Source: Mesorhizobium japonicum MAFF 303099 (GTDB lineage: Bacteria; Pseudomonadota; Alphaproteobacteria; Rhizobiales; Rhizobiaceae). From it: a stretch of DNA of 64,000 nt. Positions 1-8,855 of the stretch are shown here, one piece after another. The stretch's first letter is position 1; each line of letters opens with the position of its first letter. The stretch lies in contig NC_002678.2 of assembly GCF_000009625.1 (NCBI RefSeq), positions 1-64,000 of the forward strand, read 5' to 3'. Made by a program: the position numbers and the translations under genes. Under the pieces are notes generated by a model that was not told the DNA's origin, searched no databases, and saw only the letters and a program-made list of their open reading frames with translations.

Positions 1-73
1 TTAATTAACTGTCTTCGATTGCGTTTAATTGACGGTTTTCGATTAAAAGCGGTACCGGGGTTTGGGAGGTACT

Positions 74-1084
74 ATGGCGGCAGGAATGCTGGGCGATCTG
101 GTTGGCAAGATCCTCGACAAGATATCGGGCACCAGTTTGCTGGCGACCGGGCTTTTGCTGCTGACTGCCTTTGTCAGCGCGCTCGTCGCCTATTGGCGCA
201 CCGTCGAGGCGAAGAGCTGGAAGGAGTTCTTCGAGTTCGTCGTCCCGCACGAGGTCATCACCCATCCCTCGGCGAAGGCCGACCTGATGTTCTGGGTCAC
301 GAAAAAGGCCCTGATGCCTTTCCTGATGCTGCCGGCCGGAATAATCTTCGTCTCGGCGGTGGGCTACGCAATCAACTGGCTGTTTTCGACACTCTTCCAG
401 TTCCAGCCACCGCTGGTCGAGGGACCGGCGGGGCCAGTGACGGTGCTGATCTTCACCATCACCATGCTGCTCGCCTACGATATTTCCTATTATCTCTATC
501 ACGTCGCCCAGCATCGCTATCCCCTGCTTTGGGAACTGCACAAGGTGCATCACTCGGCCGAGGTGATGGTCGGGATCACCAAGGACCGGGTTCACCCGCT
601 CGACGAGCTGATGAATCGAGCCTGGGATGGCCTCATCGTCGGCATCTGCTTCGGCATCTGGTCGCTGATTTCGCTGAACCTTGTCGAACTGACCGTCTTT
701 GGCGTCAACGTCTATGTCATGCGCAACATCCTGATGATGGATTTCGTCAGGCACACGCATTTCAAGATTTCGTTCGGCCCGCTCAACAATGTGATCCTGT
801 GTCCGCATTGGCACCAGCTGCATCACAGCACCGATCCGCGCCACTATGACAAGAATTTCGGCCTGCTCTTCTCGTTCTGGGATCGACTCTTCGGAACATT
901 GTGCGTGCCGAAACCTGACGAGGACTTCAAGTTCGGACTGGTCGACCGCAATGTCCGCGACTACCAGTCCCTCGCGGGCCTTTATGTGATGCCGCTGAAG
1001 CGGATGTGGGGGCATATTGCCAGGCGCATCCGGCCTGCAAAGTCACGGACCGTACAGTCATCGGAAGAAGGGACGCGGCCATGA
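74..1084 (+). CDS. Sterol desaturase / fatty acid hydroxylase family membrane protein
   Basis: This is a 336-residue integral membrane di-iron oxygenase-type protein. The sequence shows three histidine clusters of the family: HVAQH, then HKVHH about ten residues later, and HWHQLHH near residue 250, separated by hydrophobic membrane segments (about 20-45, 80-110, 125-145, 190-215). Known members hydroxylate or desaturate sterols, carotenoids or fatty acyl chains; the substrate here cannot be read from sequence. ATG 74 is chosen because GGGAGGT precedes it, although the spacing is short; a TTG at 62 and an ATG at 86 are alternatives. Its stop overlaps the next gene in an ATGA, so the two are probably cotranslated. 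Confidence 0.85.
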   Translation: MAAGMLGDLVGKILDKISGTSLLATGLLLLTAFVSALVAYWRTVEAKSWKEFFEFVVPHEVITHPSAKADLMFWVTKKALMPFLMLPAGIIFVSAVGYAINWLFSTLFQFQPPLVEGPAGPVTVLIFTITMLLAYDISYYLYHVAQHRYPLLWELHKVHHSAEVMVGITKDRVHPLDELMNRAWDGLIVGICFGIWSLISLNLVELTVFGVNVYVMRNILMMDFVRHTHFKISFGPLNNVILCPHWHQLHHSTDPRHYDKNFGLLFSFWDRLFGTLCVPKPDEDFKFGLVDRNVRDYQSLAGLYVMPLKRMWGHIARRIRPAKSRTVQSSEEGTRP

Positions 1085-2223
1085 ACGCTCCCTTCGTGCT
1101 GGCGATTCCGCGGACACGCACCTTCGAAGTCGTGACATCTGCGGCGCGCCTGGCCGAGATCGCACCGGCCTGGACCGCGCTCTGGCAGCGAGCGGGCGGG
1201 CTTGTCTTCCAGCACCCGGACTGGATCGCGGCCTGGTGGCGCACCACCCCGCATCAGGAGCGGCGCACGCTCAGGATCGGGCTTGCTTGGAATGGCGATC
1301 GGCTCGATGGCGTGATCGCGCTCGCCACTTTCAGGCGCTCCGGCATCCGCATGCTCGAATGGGCGGCGAAGGATCACAGCGACTATGGCGACGCGCTGGT
1401 TGCGCCCGATAGCGATCCGCAGGTGATCTCCCGTCTCTGGCAGCATGTTTTTGATCAGGGCGGCTTCGACCTGGCCTATCTCAACCGCCTGCTGCCGGAT
1501 GCCGGGGTCCGGGCCCTGCTGGATCCGGCCTCGCGCCATGCCAGGGCGCTTCGGCCCAACCACCGCAGTGAAATCAGCTATCGTGTCGTCGGTCCCTGGC
1601 AAAGTGGGGCGGAATGGTTCGAGACGCTGTCCAAGAAGGCCCGGCAGAACTACCGTCGCGGCCGCAAATTCATGGAGGAAGGCGGTGCGGTGCGTTTCCG
1701 CCTGCTGGGTGCGGACGACCCGCGCGAGCCGGTGCTCGCACGGGTCGCGGTGCTGAAGCGCCTCTGGCTTGCCCGGCATGGCCGCGTCTCGGACCTGTTC
1801 GACAAGGGCTCGCCGGTTCTCGCCGCGCTGGTTTCGGTGCTGGCCGAACTCGGGCTGTTGCGCATCTTCGTGTTGGAACTCGACGACACGATCATCGCCG
1901 TCTCGATCAATTTCGAGCAGCACGGCACGATGATGGCTTTCGTCACCACCTATGATCCCGAATATGAGCGCGCCTCGCCGGGCATGGTGCTGATGATGGA
2001 CTATATCCAGTGGTCGCTCGACCGTGGCCTCGCCAAAGTCGATTTTCTCTGCGGCGGCGAGGATTTCAAGCGGCGCTTCGCCACGCAATCAGTCAGGCTG
2101 TCGTCGATGATCGGCGCGCGCGGTCTGCGCGGCCATCTCGCCGCGCTTGCCGATCGTGCCGTCCATGTCACGAAATCCTCGCGGGCACAGCGGCAGCCGA
2201 ACGCGCAAACGCCCGACGAGTAA
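1081..2223 (+). CDS. GNAT-superfamily (BioF2/CelD-like) acyltransferase
   Basis: This 380-residue soluble protein resembles the double-GNAT BioF2-like/CelD family, which is often linked to cell-surface polysaccharide or lipid modification in rhizobia. Visible family traits are an N-terminal 'W..L.......FQHPDW...WW' segment (about 25-55), the central KKARQNYRRGRKF basic helix, and a C-terminal 'FDFLCGGEDFKRRFA'-like end (here VDFLCGGEDFKRRFA). The start is the ATG overlapping the previous stop (ATGA), so the hydroxylase and this protein probably act on the same product. Donor and acceptor are unknown. Confidence 0.75.
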   Translation: MNAPFVLAIPRTRTFEVVTSAARLAEIAPAWTALWQRAGGLVFQHPDWIAAWWRTTPHQERRTLRIGLAWNGDRLDGVIALATFRRSGIRMLEWAAKDHSDYGDALVAPDSDPQVISRLWQHVFDQGGFDLAYLNRLLPDAGVRALLDPASRHARALRPNHRSEISYRVVGPWQSGAEWFETLSKKARQNYRRGRKFMEEGGAVRFRLLGADDPREPVLARVAVLKRLWLARHGRVSDLFDKGSPVLAALVSVLAELGLLRIFVLELDDTIIAVSINFEQHGTMMAFVTTYDPEYERASPGMVLMMDYIQWSLDRGLAKVDFLCGGEDFKRRFATQSVRLSSMIGARGLRGHLAALADRAVHVTKSSRAQRQPNAQTPDE

Positions 2224-2252
2224 GGACGGCTCGTATGGGCCCTAGCCCACGC

Positions 2253-2720
2253 TCAAAGCGCGCGAACGGCTTCCAGCACGTCCTCGGCATGGCCCTTGAC
2301 CCGGACCTTGCGCCAAATCCTGGCGATGCGCCCGTCACGGTCGATCAGGAACGTCGCGCGCTCGACGCCCATATATTTGCGGCCATACATCGATTTCTCG
2401 ACCCACAGATGGTAGGCCTCGATCACCTTGCGCTCCTCGTCGGCGGCGAGGTCGACGGTGAGATTGTATTTCGATTTGAACTTGTCGTGCTTCTTGACGT
2501 TGTCGGGTGACAGACCGATCACGACAGCGCCTGCCTTCTCGAATTCCGGTTTCAGCTGCGAAAAGCTGATCGCTTCCTGCGTGCAGCTTGTTGTGTCGTC
2601 CTGCGGATAGAAGTAGAGCACCACGGGTTTGCCGGCCGATGCGGCCAGGCTGAACGAGCCGCCGCCGTCCTGCGGCAGATCGAATTGCGGCGCAAGATCG
2701 CCCACGTCGAGGTCAGCCAT
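2253..2720 (-). CDS. bcp: Peroxiredoxin, Bcp/PrxQ family (1-Cys form)
   Basis: This thiol peroxidase reduces hydrogen peroxide and organic hydroperoxides in the cytoplasm. The 155-residue protein has the AhpC/TSA fold order, with the peroxidatic cysteine at residue 46 in DDTTSCT and the conserved WxxK/R segment near the C-terminus (ARIWRKVRV). E. coli Bcp has a resolving cysteine five residues after the first; here that position is Ala and the whole protein has a single cysteine, so recycling must use an external thiol. The start is the MADLD methionine; longer in-frame starts read into the divergent promoter region. It is divergent from the AsmA-like gene across about 95 bases. Confidence 0.93.
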   Translation of the reverse strand: MADLDVGDLAPQFDLPQDGGGSFSLAASAGKPVVLYFYPQDDTTSCTQEAISFSQLKPEFEKAGAVVIGLSPDNVKKHDKFKSKYNLTVDLAADEERKVIEAYHLWVEKSMYGRKYMGVERATFLIDRDGRIARIWRKVRVKGHAEDVLEAVRAL

Positions 2721-2815
2721 ATCGATGCCCTTGTTTGAGGTTACGCGCGGCGCCACACCGATATAGTGTCGACCGGGGATTCGTCCACGAGCGAGTTTGT
2801 ACAACGGAAGATTGC

Positions 2816-5800
2816 GTGGATCAGGAGCAACCGCAGCACGAGAAGATCCGGTTCAGGCGTGACGAGATCACCGACCTGGGGGCTTTGCCGTCCGCGTGCC
2901 GCGTTCCACCACTCGGCCAGGCGTCGATCGGCCGCGGCTTCCGCATCCTTTCGCGCGTGTTCGCCGGCATGGTCGCGTTCGTGTTGCTGGCCGCGATCGT
3001 TGTCTATCTGGTCGGAGCATCCGGGGTCGGCTCCGAGCGGCTTCGGGCGGAAGCGGAGACCGCCATCGAGAAACTCGCCGGGGTCGATGTTAATGTGGCG
3101 GTCGGGCCGGCGCGCATCACGCTCGACAGTTCGAGCTTCGTCGCGCTTCAGGTCAGCGACGTCAGCCTGAAGACATCGGACGACAAACCGATGGCGGATG
3201 CCGGCCGCGTCCGCTTCGGCATGCGCCTGATCCCGCTGCTTTGGGGAGAGGTGCGGCTGACCAGCGCCAGGATCTCGGATGCTCACATCGTTGTGGCGGC
3301 GATGCCGTCCGGCGACGACTGGACAGCGCAATTGCGCAACGAGGACGGCCTCGTCGATCCGGAGAGACTGTCCGACGCGCTGTTCGGCAACATCCATCGC
3401 GCGCTCGACGCCGTGCGGGAAGATTCGATGCGCCGGATCGATCTCAGCAATGTCGAATTCGTGCTGCCTGAAACGGGAGCGATCAAGCTGGTCAAGATCG
3501 CCGACGCCACCGTCGTTCAGTCGGGGCCGGGCGCTGTGGAGTTTTCCTCGGAGGCGGATATCGACGGCAGAAAGGTCACGGTTGCCGCCTCCGCCACCCG
3601 CGATATCGCGGCGCATCGGGTGACGGCGCTGACTGCGAGCGTCGACCTGGCGGCTGCCGACGACACCGCTGCCGGCGCTGGGAAGCTAGGCGCGGTCGCG
3701 TTGAAGCTGACAGGAGCGGAAGGATCCGGCGCCAATGAATCACGGCTGACAGCCGCCCTATCGTCCGCCGGATCCGTGCTCGATCTTGGCACGCGCGGCT
3801 TGCTGCCCGCCGATGTCGATGTCGACGCGACGCTTGTCCATGGCAGCAACAAGATCCAGGTCGACAGGCTGCTGCTGAAGACCGGCCGGTCCTCTTTCAA
3901 TTTCGGCGGCTCGATAGGGCCAAAGCCGGCGACAGGGGCGGCGGGCGAGGAACCCTCTTATCGCTATGACCTGACCAGCGACGGTTCGACCCTGGCGCCG
4001 TCGGAATCGCCCGAGCCCGCACTGACCTTCCTCGCCCGCATTGCCGGCGTCTATCAGACCAAGAGCCATAAATTGGTGGCCGAGCAGATCGCGGTTCGGT
4101 CCGCCGCTTCCGGCGAGGTACTCGGCACCGCGGCCGTGGCGTTCGTTGAAGGCAAGGCCCCCGGGGTCAATCTCGCGCTCAACGTCCATGACATGCCGGT
4201 CTCGCACGTCAAGCAGTTGTGGCCGTGGTTTTCGGCGCGCAATGCCCGGCTCTGGGTGCTGGACAATCTCTTCGGCGGCCGCGTCGTCGATGCCAACCTC
4301 CAGTTCCAGGTCGTGCCGGATCGCCTCGGCAACGGCGTGCCGCTTTCGGCCGAGGAGGTGTTCGGCCGCTTCCAGATCGAAGGCTCGCGCTTTGACACGG
4401 CCGGCCGCATCCCGCCGATACGCGACGCCGTCGGCGTGGTCGCCTTCCACGGCAATGACGTCGACATTTCGCTCTCCTCGGGCACCGTCTACATGCCCAG
4501 TGGCCGCACCGTGGCGGCCAGCAACGGTACGCTGGCGGTCAAGGCGGCGAACCGCCCACCGGTCATCGGCGCCCTCGACATCGATGTGGAGGGCGAGGCG
4601 CCGGCTGTGGCCGAACTCGCCTCCTACGAGCCGATCAACGCCATGCGCCATGTCGGCTTCCTGCCGGAGGACCTGTCCGGCAACGTCACCGGCCATGTCC
4701 GGGCCGACATTCCGCTGCAGTCCGGCGTCGATACCTCGAAGCTCGATTGGCTGGTGTCGCTCGACTATTCGGGCCTGTCGCTGGCCAAGCCGTTCGAGGG
4801 GCAGACCGTGACGGATGCCGACGGTTCGATCACCGTCGACCCCGAAAAGGCGGTGATCTCCGCCAAGGCATCGCTCAATGGCATTCCGGCCGAACTCGAC
4901 CTTATCGAGCCGCTGGCGGATGACGGGCCGGCGCGCAGCCGCAAGGTGGCCCTGGTGCTCGACGACAAGGTCCGTGCCGCGGCCATGCCCGGCCTGACGC
5001 CGCTGCTTGGCGGAACGGTGAAGGTCGCAATCGACAAGAGCGGCGATGGCAACCAGAACGTCTCGGCCGACCTGACCAATGCCAGGCTGGACATTCCGTG
5101 GGCCGGCTGGAGCAAGGGGGCAGGGGTTCCCGCCAGTGTCACCTTCGTCATGACCAAGGCTGGCGACACCACGACACTGTCCGATTTCAACCTCGACGGC
5201 AAAACATTCTCGATCGACGGCAGCATCGTGCTGGTCAACGGCGGCCTGTCGTCGGCCAAGTTCAGCAAGGTCACCTTGAACCGGGGTGACGATGTCGCCA
5301 TTTCGGTGAAGCGGTCGGGCAAGGGCTATGCGGTCGACATCAATGGCAACGCGCTCGACGCCCGTTCGCTCATCAAGCAGTTCACGTCCGATGTGGACAC
5401 CGCGACCAAGACGACCGGAACAGACAACATTTCCGTCAGCGCCGACGTCGAGCAGCTCACCGGCTTCCATGACGAGCAACTGTCCAATTTGAAGCTCGAT
5501 TACAGCGCGGCCGGCTCAAGGGTGAACGGGCTGAAGGTCAGCGCCACGGCAAGTTCGGGCGCGGCCATCACCATCAGCAACACCACCGGCGACGGCCGGC
5601 GCTCGCTCAACGTGAAGTCAGCGGACGCCGGCGCGATATTGAGGTTCCTGAACGTCTACGAGCACATGGAAGGCGGCTCGATCATGCTGGCGCTGACCGG
5701 GGCCGGCGACGGGCCGATGAAGGGCAAGGTCGATACCAGCAACTTCTTCATCGTCAACGAACCGAAGCTCGCCTCCATGGTCTCGACCACGCCGGCCGGC

Positions 5801-6196
5801 GACAACCGCAGCCTCAACCAGGCGGTCAAGGGCAATCTCGACACGTCGCGGGTCAAGTTCGAACGCGGTTATGCCGAGATCGAGAAAGGCAGCGGCTATC
5901 TGAAGCTGGCCAATGGCGTGCTGCGCGGCCCGCGCATCGGCACGACGTTCCAGGGCATCCTCTATGACCAGAACAACAATATGGACATGACCGGCACCTT
6001 CATGCCGGTCTACGGCCTCAACCGCATCTTCGGCGAACTGCCCATCGTCGGCGCGCTGCTTGGCAACGGCCGGGACCGCGGCCTGATCGGCGTCACCTAC
6101 CGGCTCAGGGGCAATGCCAACAAGCCGGTGCTGGATATCAATCCGCTGTCGGTGATCGCACCGGGCATCTTCAGGTCGATCTTCGAATATCGATGA
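2816..6196 (+). CDS. AsmA-like envelope protein (DUF3971/AsmA_2 type)
   Basis: This 1126-residue envelope protein has one N-terminal membrane segment (about residues 46-68, AGMVAFVLLAAIVVYLVG) followed by a very long beta-rich periplasmic region made of repeated 'D/G-x-hydrophobic' strands, and an AsmA-like C-terminal domain ending in LSVIAPGIFRSIFEYR. Family members are proposed to bridge the periplasm and help move phospholipids or assemble outer membrane proteins. GTG 2816 is preferred because GGAAG lies five bases upstream; an in-frame TTG at 2735 would put the start almost at the divergent bcp start. It converges on tyrS with only six bases between stops. Confidence 0.85.
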   Translation: MDQEQPQHEKIRFRRDEITDLGALPSACRVPPLGQASIGRGFRILSRVFAGMVAFVLLAAIVVYLVGASGVGSERLRAEAETAIEKLAGVDVNVAVGPARITLDSSSFVALQVSDVSLKTSDDKPMADAGRVRFGMRLIPLLWGEVRLTSARISDAHIVVAAMPSGDDWTAQLRNEDGLVDPERLSDALFGNIHRALDAVREDSMRRIDLSNVEFVLPETGAIKLVKIADATVVQSGPGAVEFSSEADIDGRKVTVAASATRDIAAHRVTALTASVDLAAADDTAAGAGKLGAVALKLTGAEGSGANESRLTAALSSAGSVLDLGTRGLLPADVDVDATLVHGSNKIQVDRLLLKTGRSSFNFGGSIGPKPATGAAGEEPSYRYDLTSDGSTLAPSESPEPALTFLARIAGVYQTKSHKLVAEQIAVRSAASGEVLGTAAVAFVEGKAPGVNLALNVHDMPVSHVKQLWPWFSARNARLWVLDNLFGGRVVDANLQFQVVPDRLGNGVPLSAEEVFGRFQIEGSRFDTAGRIPPIRDAVGVVAFHGNDVDISLSSGTVYMPSGRTVAASNGTLAVKAANRPPVIGALDIDVEGEAPAVAELASYEPINAMRHVGFLPEDLSGNVTGHVRADIPLQSGVDTSKLDWLVSLDYSGLSLAKPFEGQTVTDADGSITVDPEKAVISAKASLNGIPAELDLIEPLADDGPARSRKVALVLDDKVRAAAMPGLTPLLGGTVKVAIDKSGDGNQNVSADLTNARLDIPWAGWSKGAGVPASVTFVMTKAGDTTTLSDFNLDGKTFSIDGSIVLVNGGLSSAKFSKVTLNRGDDVAISVKRSGKGYAVDINGNALDARSLIKQFTSDVDTATKTTGTDNISVSADVEQLTGFHDEQLSNLKLDYSAAGSRVNGLKVSATASSGAAITISNTTGDGRRSLNVKSADAGAILRFLNVYEHMEGGSIMLALTGAGDGPMKGKVDTSNFFIVNEPKLASMVSTTPAGDNRSLNQAVKGNLDTSRVKFERGYAEIEKGSGYLKLANGVLRGPRIGTTFQGILYDQNNNMDMTGTFMPVYGLNRIFGELPIVGALLGNGRDRGLIGVTYRLRGNANKPVLDINPLSVIAPGIFRSIFEYR

Positions 6197-6202
6197 ACGG
6201 CC

Positions 6203-7456
6203 TCAGGCCGGCCGCACCAGAACGTGCTTTTTCTTGCCGAGTGAAAGCTTGACGACGTTTTCCGGACTCAGATCCTGAAGCGTGACCATGCGGCGGTCGT
6301 CGCTGACCGACTGGTCGTTGATGCGAACCGCGCCGCCCTGTATGTGCCGCCGTGCCTCGCCATTGGACGATGCCAGCCCCGCCGTGACCAGCAGCGACAG
6401 GATGCCGATGCCGGCTTCGAGCGCTGCCTTGTCGGCCCCGACGGTCGGCAATGTGTCGGCGAGCGCCCCTTCCTCGAAGGTCTTGCGCGCGGTTTCCTCG
6501 GCCTGGTTTGCCGCTTCGCGGCCATGGACGATCGCCGTCGTCTCCGTGGCCAGGATCTTCTTGGCCTCGTTGATTTCGGAGCCGCCGAGTGCGGCCAGGC
6601 GCGCGATTTCGGGCAGCGGCAGGCGGGTGAATATCTTCAGGAAGCGCTCGACATCGGCGTCCTCGGTGTTGCGCCAGTACTGCCAGAAATCATAGGGCGA
6701 GAAGAGGTCGCCGTTGAGCCACACCGCACCCTTCGCCGACTTGCCCATCTTGGCGCCCGACGACGTCGTGAGCAGCGGCGTGGTCAGCGCGTAAAGCTGC
6801 GGCGTGCCCATGCGATGGCCGAGATCGACGCCGTTGATGATATTGCCCCACTGGTCCGACCCGCCCATCTGCAGGCGGCAGTTCTGGCGCCGGGCGAGCT
6901 CGACGAAATCGTAGCCCTGCAGGATCATGTAGTTGAATTCGAGGAACGACAGCGACTGCTCGCGGTCGAGCCTGAGCTTGACGCTGTCGAAGGTCAGCAT
7001 GCGGTTGACGGAAAAATGCCGGCCGACATCGCGCAGGAACTCGACATAGTTGAGCTTCATCAGCCAGTCGGCATTGTTGACCATGATGGCGTCGTTCGGG
7101 CCGTCGCCGAAGCGCAGGATGCGGCCGAAAATGCGCTTGATGCCTTCGATGTTGGTGGCGATCGCCTCGGGCGTCAAAAGGCTGCGCTGGTCGTCGCGGA
7201 AGGACGGGTCGCCGATCATCGACGTGCCGCCGCCCATCAGCGCGATCGGCCGGTGCCCGGTTTCCTGCAGCCAGTAAAGCATGGTCGCCGAGATCAGATT
7301 GCCGATATGCAGGCTGGTGGCGGTGGCGTCGTAGCCGACATAGGCGGTGACCGTTTCCTTGGCGAAAAGCTGGTCGAGGCCGGTCTCATCCGAAATCTGG
7401 TGGATGAAGCCGCGCTCGCTCATCGTGCGCAGGAAATCGGATTTGAAGGCAGGCAT
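6203..7456 (-). CDS. tyrS: Tyrosine--tRNA ligase
   Basis: This cytoplasmic class I aminoacyl-tRNA synthetase charges tRNA-Tyr. The 417-residue length is normal. The HIGH-type motif appears as LHIGN (about residue 50), the tyrosine/tRNA pocket segment as QGYDFVEL and GGSDQWGN (about 180-205), and the KMSKS loop as AKMGKS (about 235). The C-terminal 65 residues, with [13 protein letters not shown] and KKKHVLV, form the S4-like RNA-binding domain. The gene stands alone on the minus strand and converges on the AsmA-like gene. Confidence 0.97.
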   Translation of the reverse strand: MPAFKSDFLRTMSERGFIHQISDETGLDQLFAKETVTAYVGYDATATSLHIGNLISATMLYWLQETGHRPIALMGGGTSMIGDPSFRDDQRSLLTPEAIATNIEGIKRIFGRILRFGDGPNDAIMVNNADWLMKLNYVEFLRDVGRHFSVNRMLTFDSVKLRLDREQSLSFLEFNYMILQGYDFVELARRQNCRLQMGGSDQWGNIINGVDLGHRMGTPQLYALTTPLLTTSSGAKMGKSAKGAVWLNGDLFSPYDFWQYWRNTEDADVERFLKIFTRLPLPEIARLAALGGSEINEAKKILATETTAIVHGREAANQAEETARKTFEEGALADTLPTVGADKAALEAGIGILSLLVTAGLASSNGEARRHIQGGAVRINDQSVSDDRRMVTLQDLSPENVVKLSLGKKKHVLVRPA

Positions 7457-7755
7457 ATTTTGTTTCCTGAAAGCGTCCAGCCGGTCTGATGCGGCCTATA
7501 TGAAGGCGCGCGTTTAGCATCCAAGCGCGATCAGCAAAAGTGGAATCCGGTTTTGCGGTGGATTGCCATGCGTAGATGTCCTGACGATCACCCGTTGTTG
7601 AAACGGTGTAACCTGCCGTCCGGCACGAATGCTTGCTTCATCGTTTCGGCTGGCGTAATGAGGCGCCGCGCCAAAGGTTCTTGCAGCCCACGACCTCGAG
7701 CGGCACCGCACGGCATCCATCAATGCCACATTCGACGACAGAGCCCCGACGCGAC
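7457..7755. other. Intergenic region between tyrS and the glycosyltransferase gene
   Basis: This 299-base gap carries the divergent upstream regions of tyrS (minus) and the envelope cluster (plus). It contains one short palindrome, GCAAAA (7534-7539) and TTTTGC (7551-7556), belonging to the dispersed repeat family described elsewhere. Two overlapping small open frames on opposite strands (84 and 72 codons) have no ribosome binding site or recognisable composition, so they are not called as genes. Confidence 0.5.
7534..7556. repeat. Short palindromic intergenic repeat (family member 1)
   Basis: A six-base stem, GCAAAA / TTTTGC, encloses an 11-base loop starting GTGG and ending CCGG. Its AAAAGTG...CGGTTTT core matches the larger elements at 33883-33930, 50935-50976, 56267-56308 and 30471-30540. 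Confidence 0.6.
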
Positions 7756-8490
7756 ATGCCGGACGCATTGATATCCATTGTCATTCCTTGCAGGAACGAG
7801 GCGGCAAACCTGCCGCTCTTGATCGACGAGATCGAGGCGGCGATGGCCGGGCGCCACTTCGAACTGATCATCGTCAATGACGGCTCGACCGACGAGACGG
7901 CTGCCGTGCTTACCGAACAGGCGGCACTTCGCTCTTTTCCGGTGCGGGAACTGCGGCACCAGAAATCCGCCGGCCAGAGCCTTTCGGTGAGGTCGGGCGC
8001 CTGGGCGGCTCGCGGCGGCATCGTCGCCACGATCGATGGCGACGGCCAGAACGATCCGCAATACATTCCGGTGCTGGTCGATGCCTTGCGGCAGGCCGGG
8101 CCTGATTTCGGCGCCGCCCAGGGGCAGCGCCTCAAGCGCCGCGACAGCAAGGTCAAGCAGCTGGCGTCGCGCTTCGCCAACTGGCTGAGAAACGCCATCC
8201 TGCATGATGAGACCCGCGATACAGGCTGCGGCTTGAAGGCTGTCCACACCGAGATCCTGCGCAAACTGCCCTTCTTCGACGGCACGCACCGCTTCGTCCC
8301 GGCCCTGGTCATCCAGGAAGGCTATCGCGTCGTGCATTGCGATGTCGTCGACCGCTCGCGCCGCCACGGCAAGTCAAACTACGGCATTTTCGACCGCGGC
8401 CTGCAGGGCGCGCTCGACCTTGGCGGTGTCTGGTGGCTGCGCCGCCGGCGCCGCAGAATGCCAAAAGTAGAGGAAATCAAGCGTGTTTAA
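7756..8490 (+). CDS. Glycosyltransferase family 2 (dolichyl/undecaprenyl-phosphate sugar synthase-like)
   Basis: This cytoplasmic GT-A enzyme should transfer a sugar from a nucleotide donor to a polyprenyl phosphate. It has the N-terminal ISIVIPCRNEAANL donor-binding strand, IVNDGSTDET (about 37-46), the metal-binding region IDGDGQNDP (about 95) and DTGCGLKAV. At 244 residues it ends without the two C-terminal membrane helices of ArnC-like relatives, so it resembles the soluble DPM1 type. Its 3' end overlaps the next gene, a small membrane protein, by eight bases, which suggests partnership. ATG 7756 is chosen because the GT fold starts there; ATG 7723 is possible. By analogy with rhizobial RgtE it could make polyprenyl-phosphate uronic acid; this is inference. 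Confidence 0.85.
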   Translation: MPDALISIVIPCRNEAANLPLLIDEIEAAMAGRHFELIIVNDGSTDETAAVLTEQAALRSFPVRELRHQKSAGQSLSVRSGAWAARGGIVATIDGDGQNDPQYIPVLVDALRQAGPDFGAAQGQRLKRRDSKVKQLASRFANWLRNAILHDETRDTGCGLKAVHTEILRKLPFFDGTHRFVPALVIQEGYRVVHCDVVDRSRRHGKSNYGIFDRGLQGALDLGGVWWLRRRRRRMPKVEEIKRV

Positions 8491-8815
8491 CGTGCTTCAG
8501 GAACTGGGGACCTGGCTTCACCAGGTCTTCATCAAGCAATTCGATGCGTGGATCCTGCTCGGCTTCGTTGCGCAGTTCTTCTTCACCATGCGCTTTGTCG
8601 TGCAATGGCTCGCCTCGGAAAAGGCCAAGCGCAGCGTCGTGCCGGTCGCCTTCTGGTTCTTCTCGCTGTTCGGCGGCGGCCTGCTGCTGATCTATGCCAT
8701 CCAGCGCCAGGATCCGGTGTTCATCGCCGGCCAGGCCATGGGCATGTTCATCTACATCAGAAATCTCTGGCTGATCGCCAATGAGCGCAAGGCGGCGATG
8801 ACCAAGGTCGATTGA
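8483..8815 (+). CDS. LAB_N-type small membrane protein (lipid A synthase N-terminal-domain-like)
   Basis: This 110-residue protein has three membrane segments (about 18-37, 54-74, 80-98) and the QFDAWILLGFVAQFFFTMRFVVQW signature region of the LAB_N family. It starts at GTG 8483 inside the previous gene (eight-base overlap), so the two are translationally coupled. Such proteins occur next to polyprenyl-phosphate sugar synthases in lipid A modification loci; RgtF in Rhizobium is the closest named analogue I know. A membrane-anchor or flippase role is inferred, not shown. Confidence 0.85.
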   Translation: MFNVLQELGTWLHQVFIKQFDAWILLGFVAQFFFTMRFVVQWLASEKAKRSVVPVAFWFFSLFGGGLLLIYAIQRQDPVFIAGQAMGMFIYIRNLWLIANERKAAMTKVD

Positions 8816-8855
8816 GCACCGTCACTTCCGAGAAACTGGTCACAGAGGCTAAAGC

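Noticed and set aside
3758..5479. A 573-codon minus-strand open frame.
   Set aside because: It is antisense to the AsmA-like gene and lacks any recognisable motif.
7514..7771. Two overlapping small frames (84 and 72 codons) in the tyrS-glycosyltransferase gap.
   Set aside because: No ribosome binding site, they overlap on opposite strands, and they cover a palindromic repeat and promoter region.
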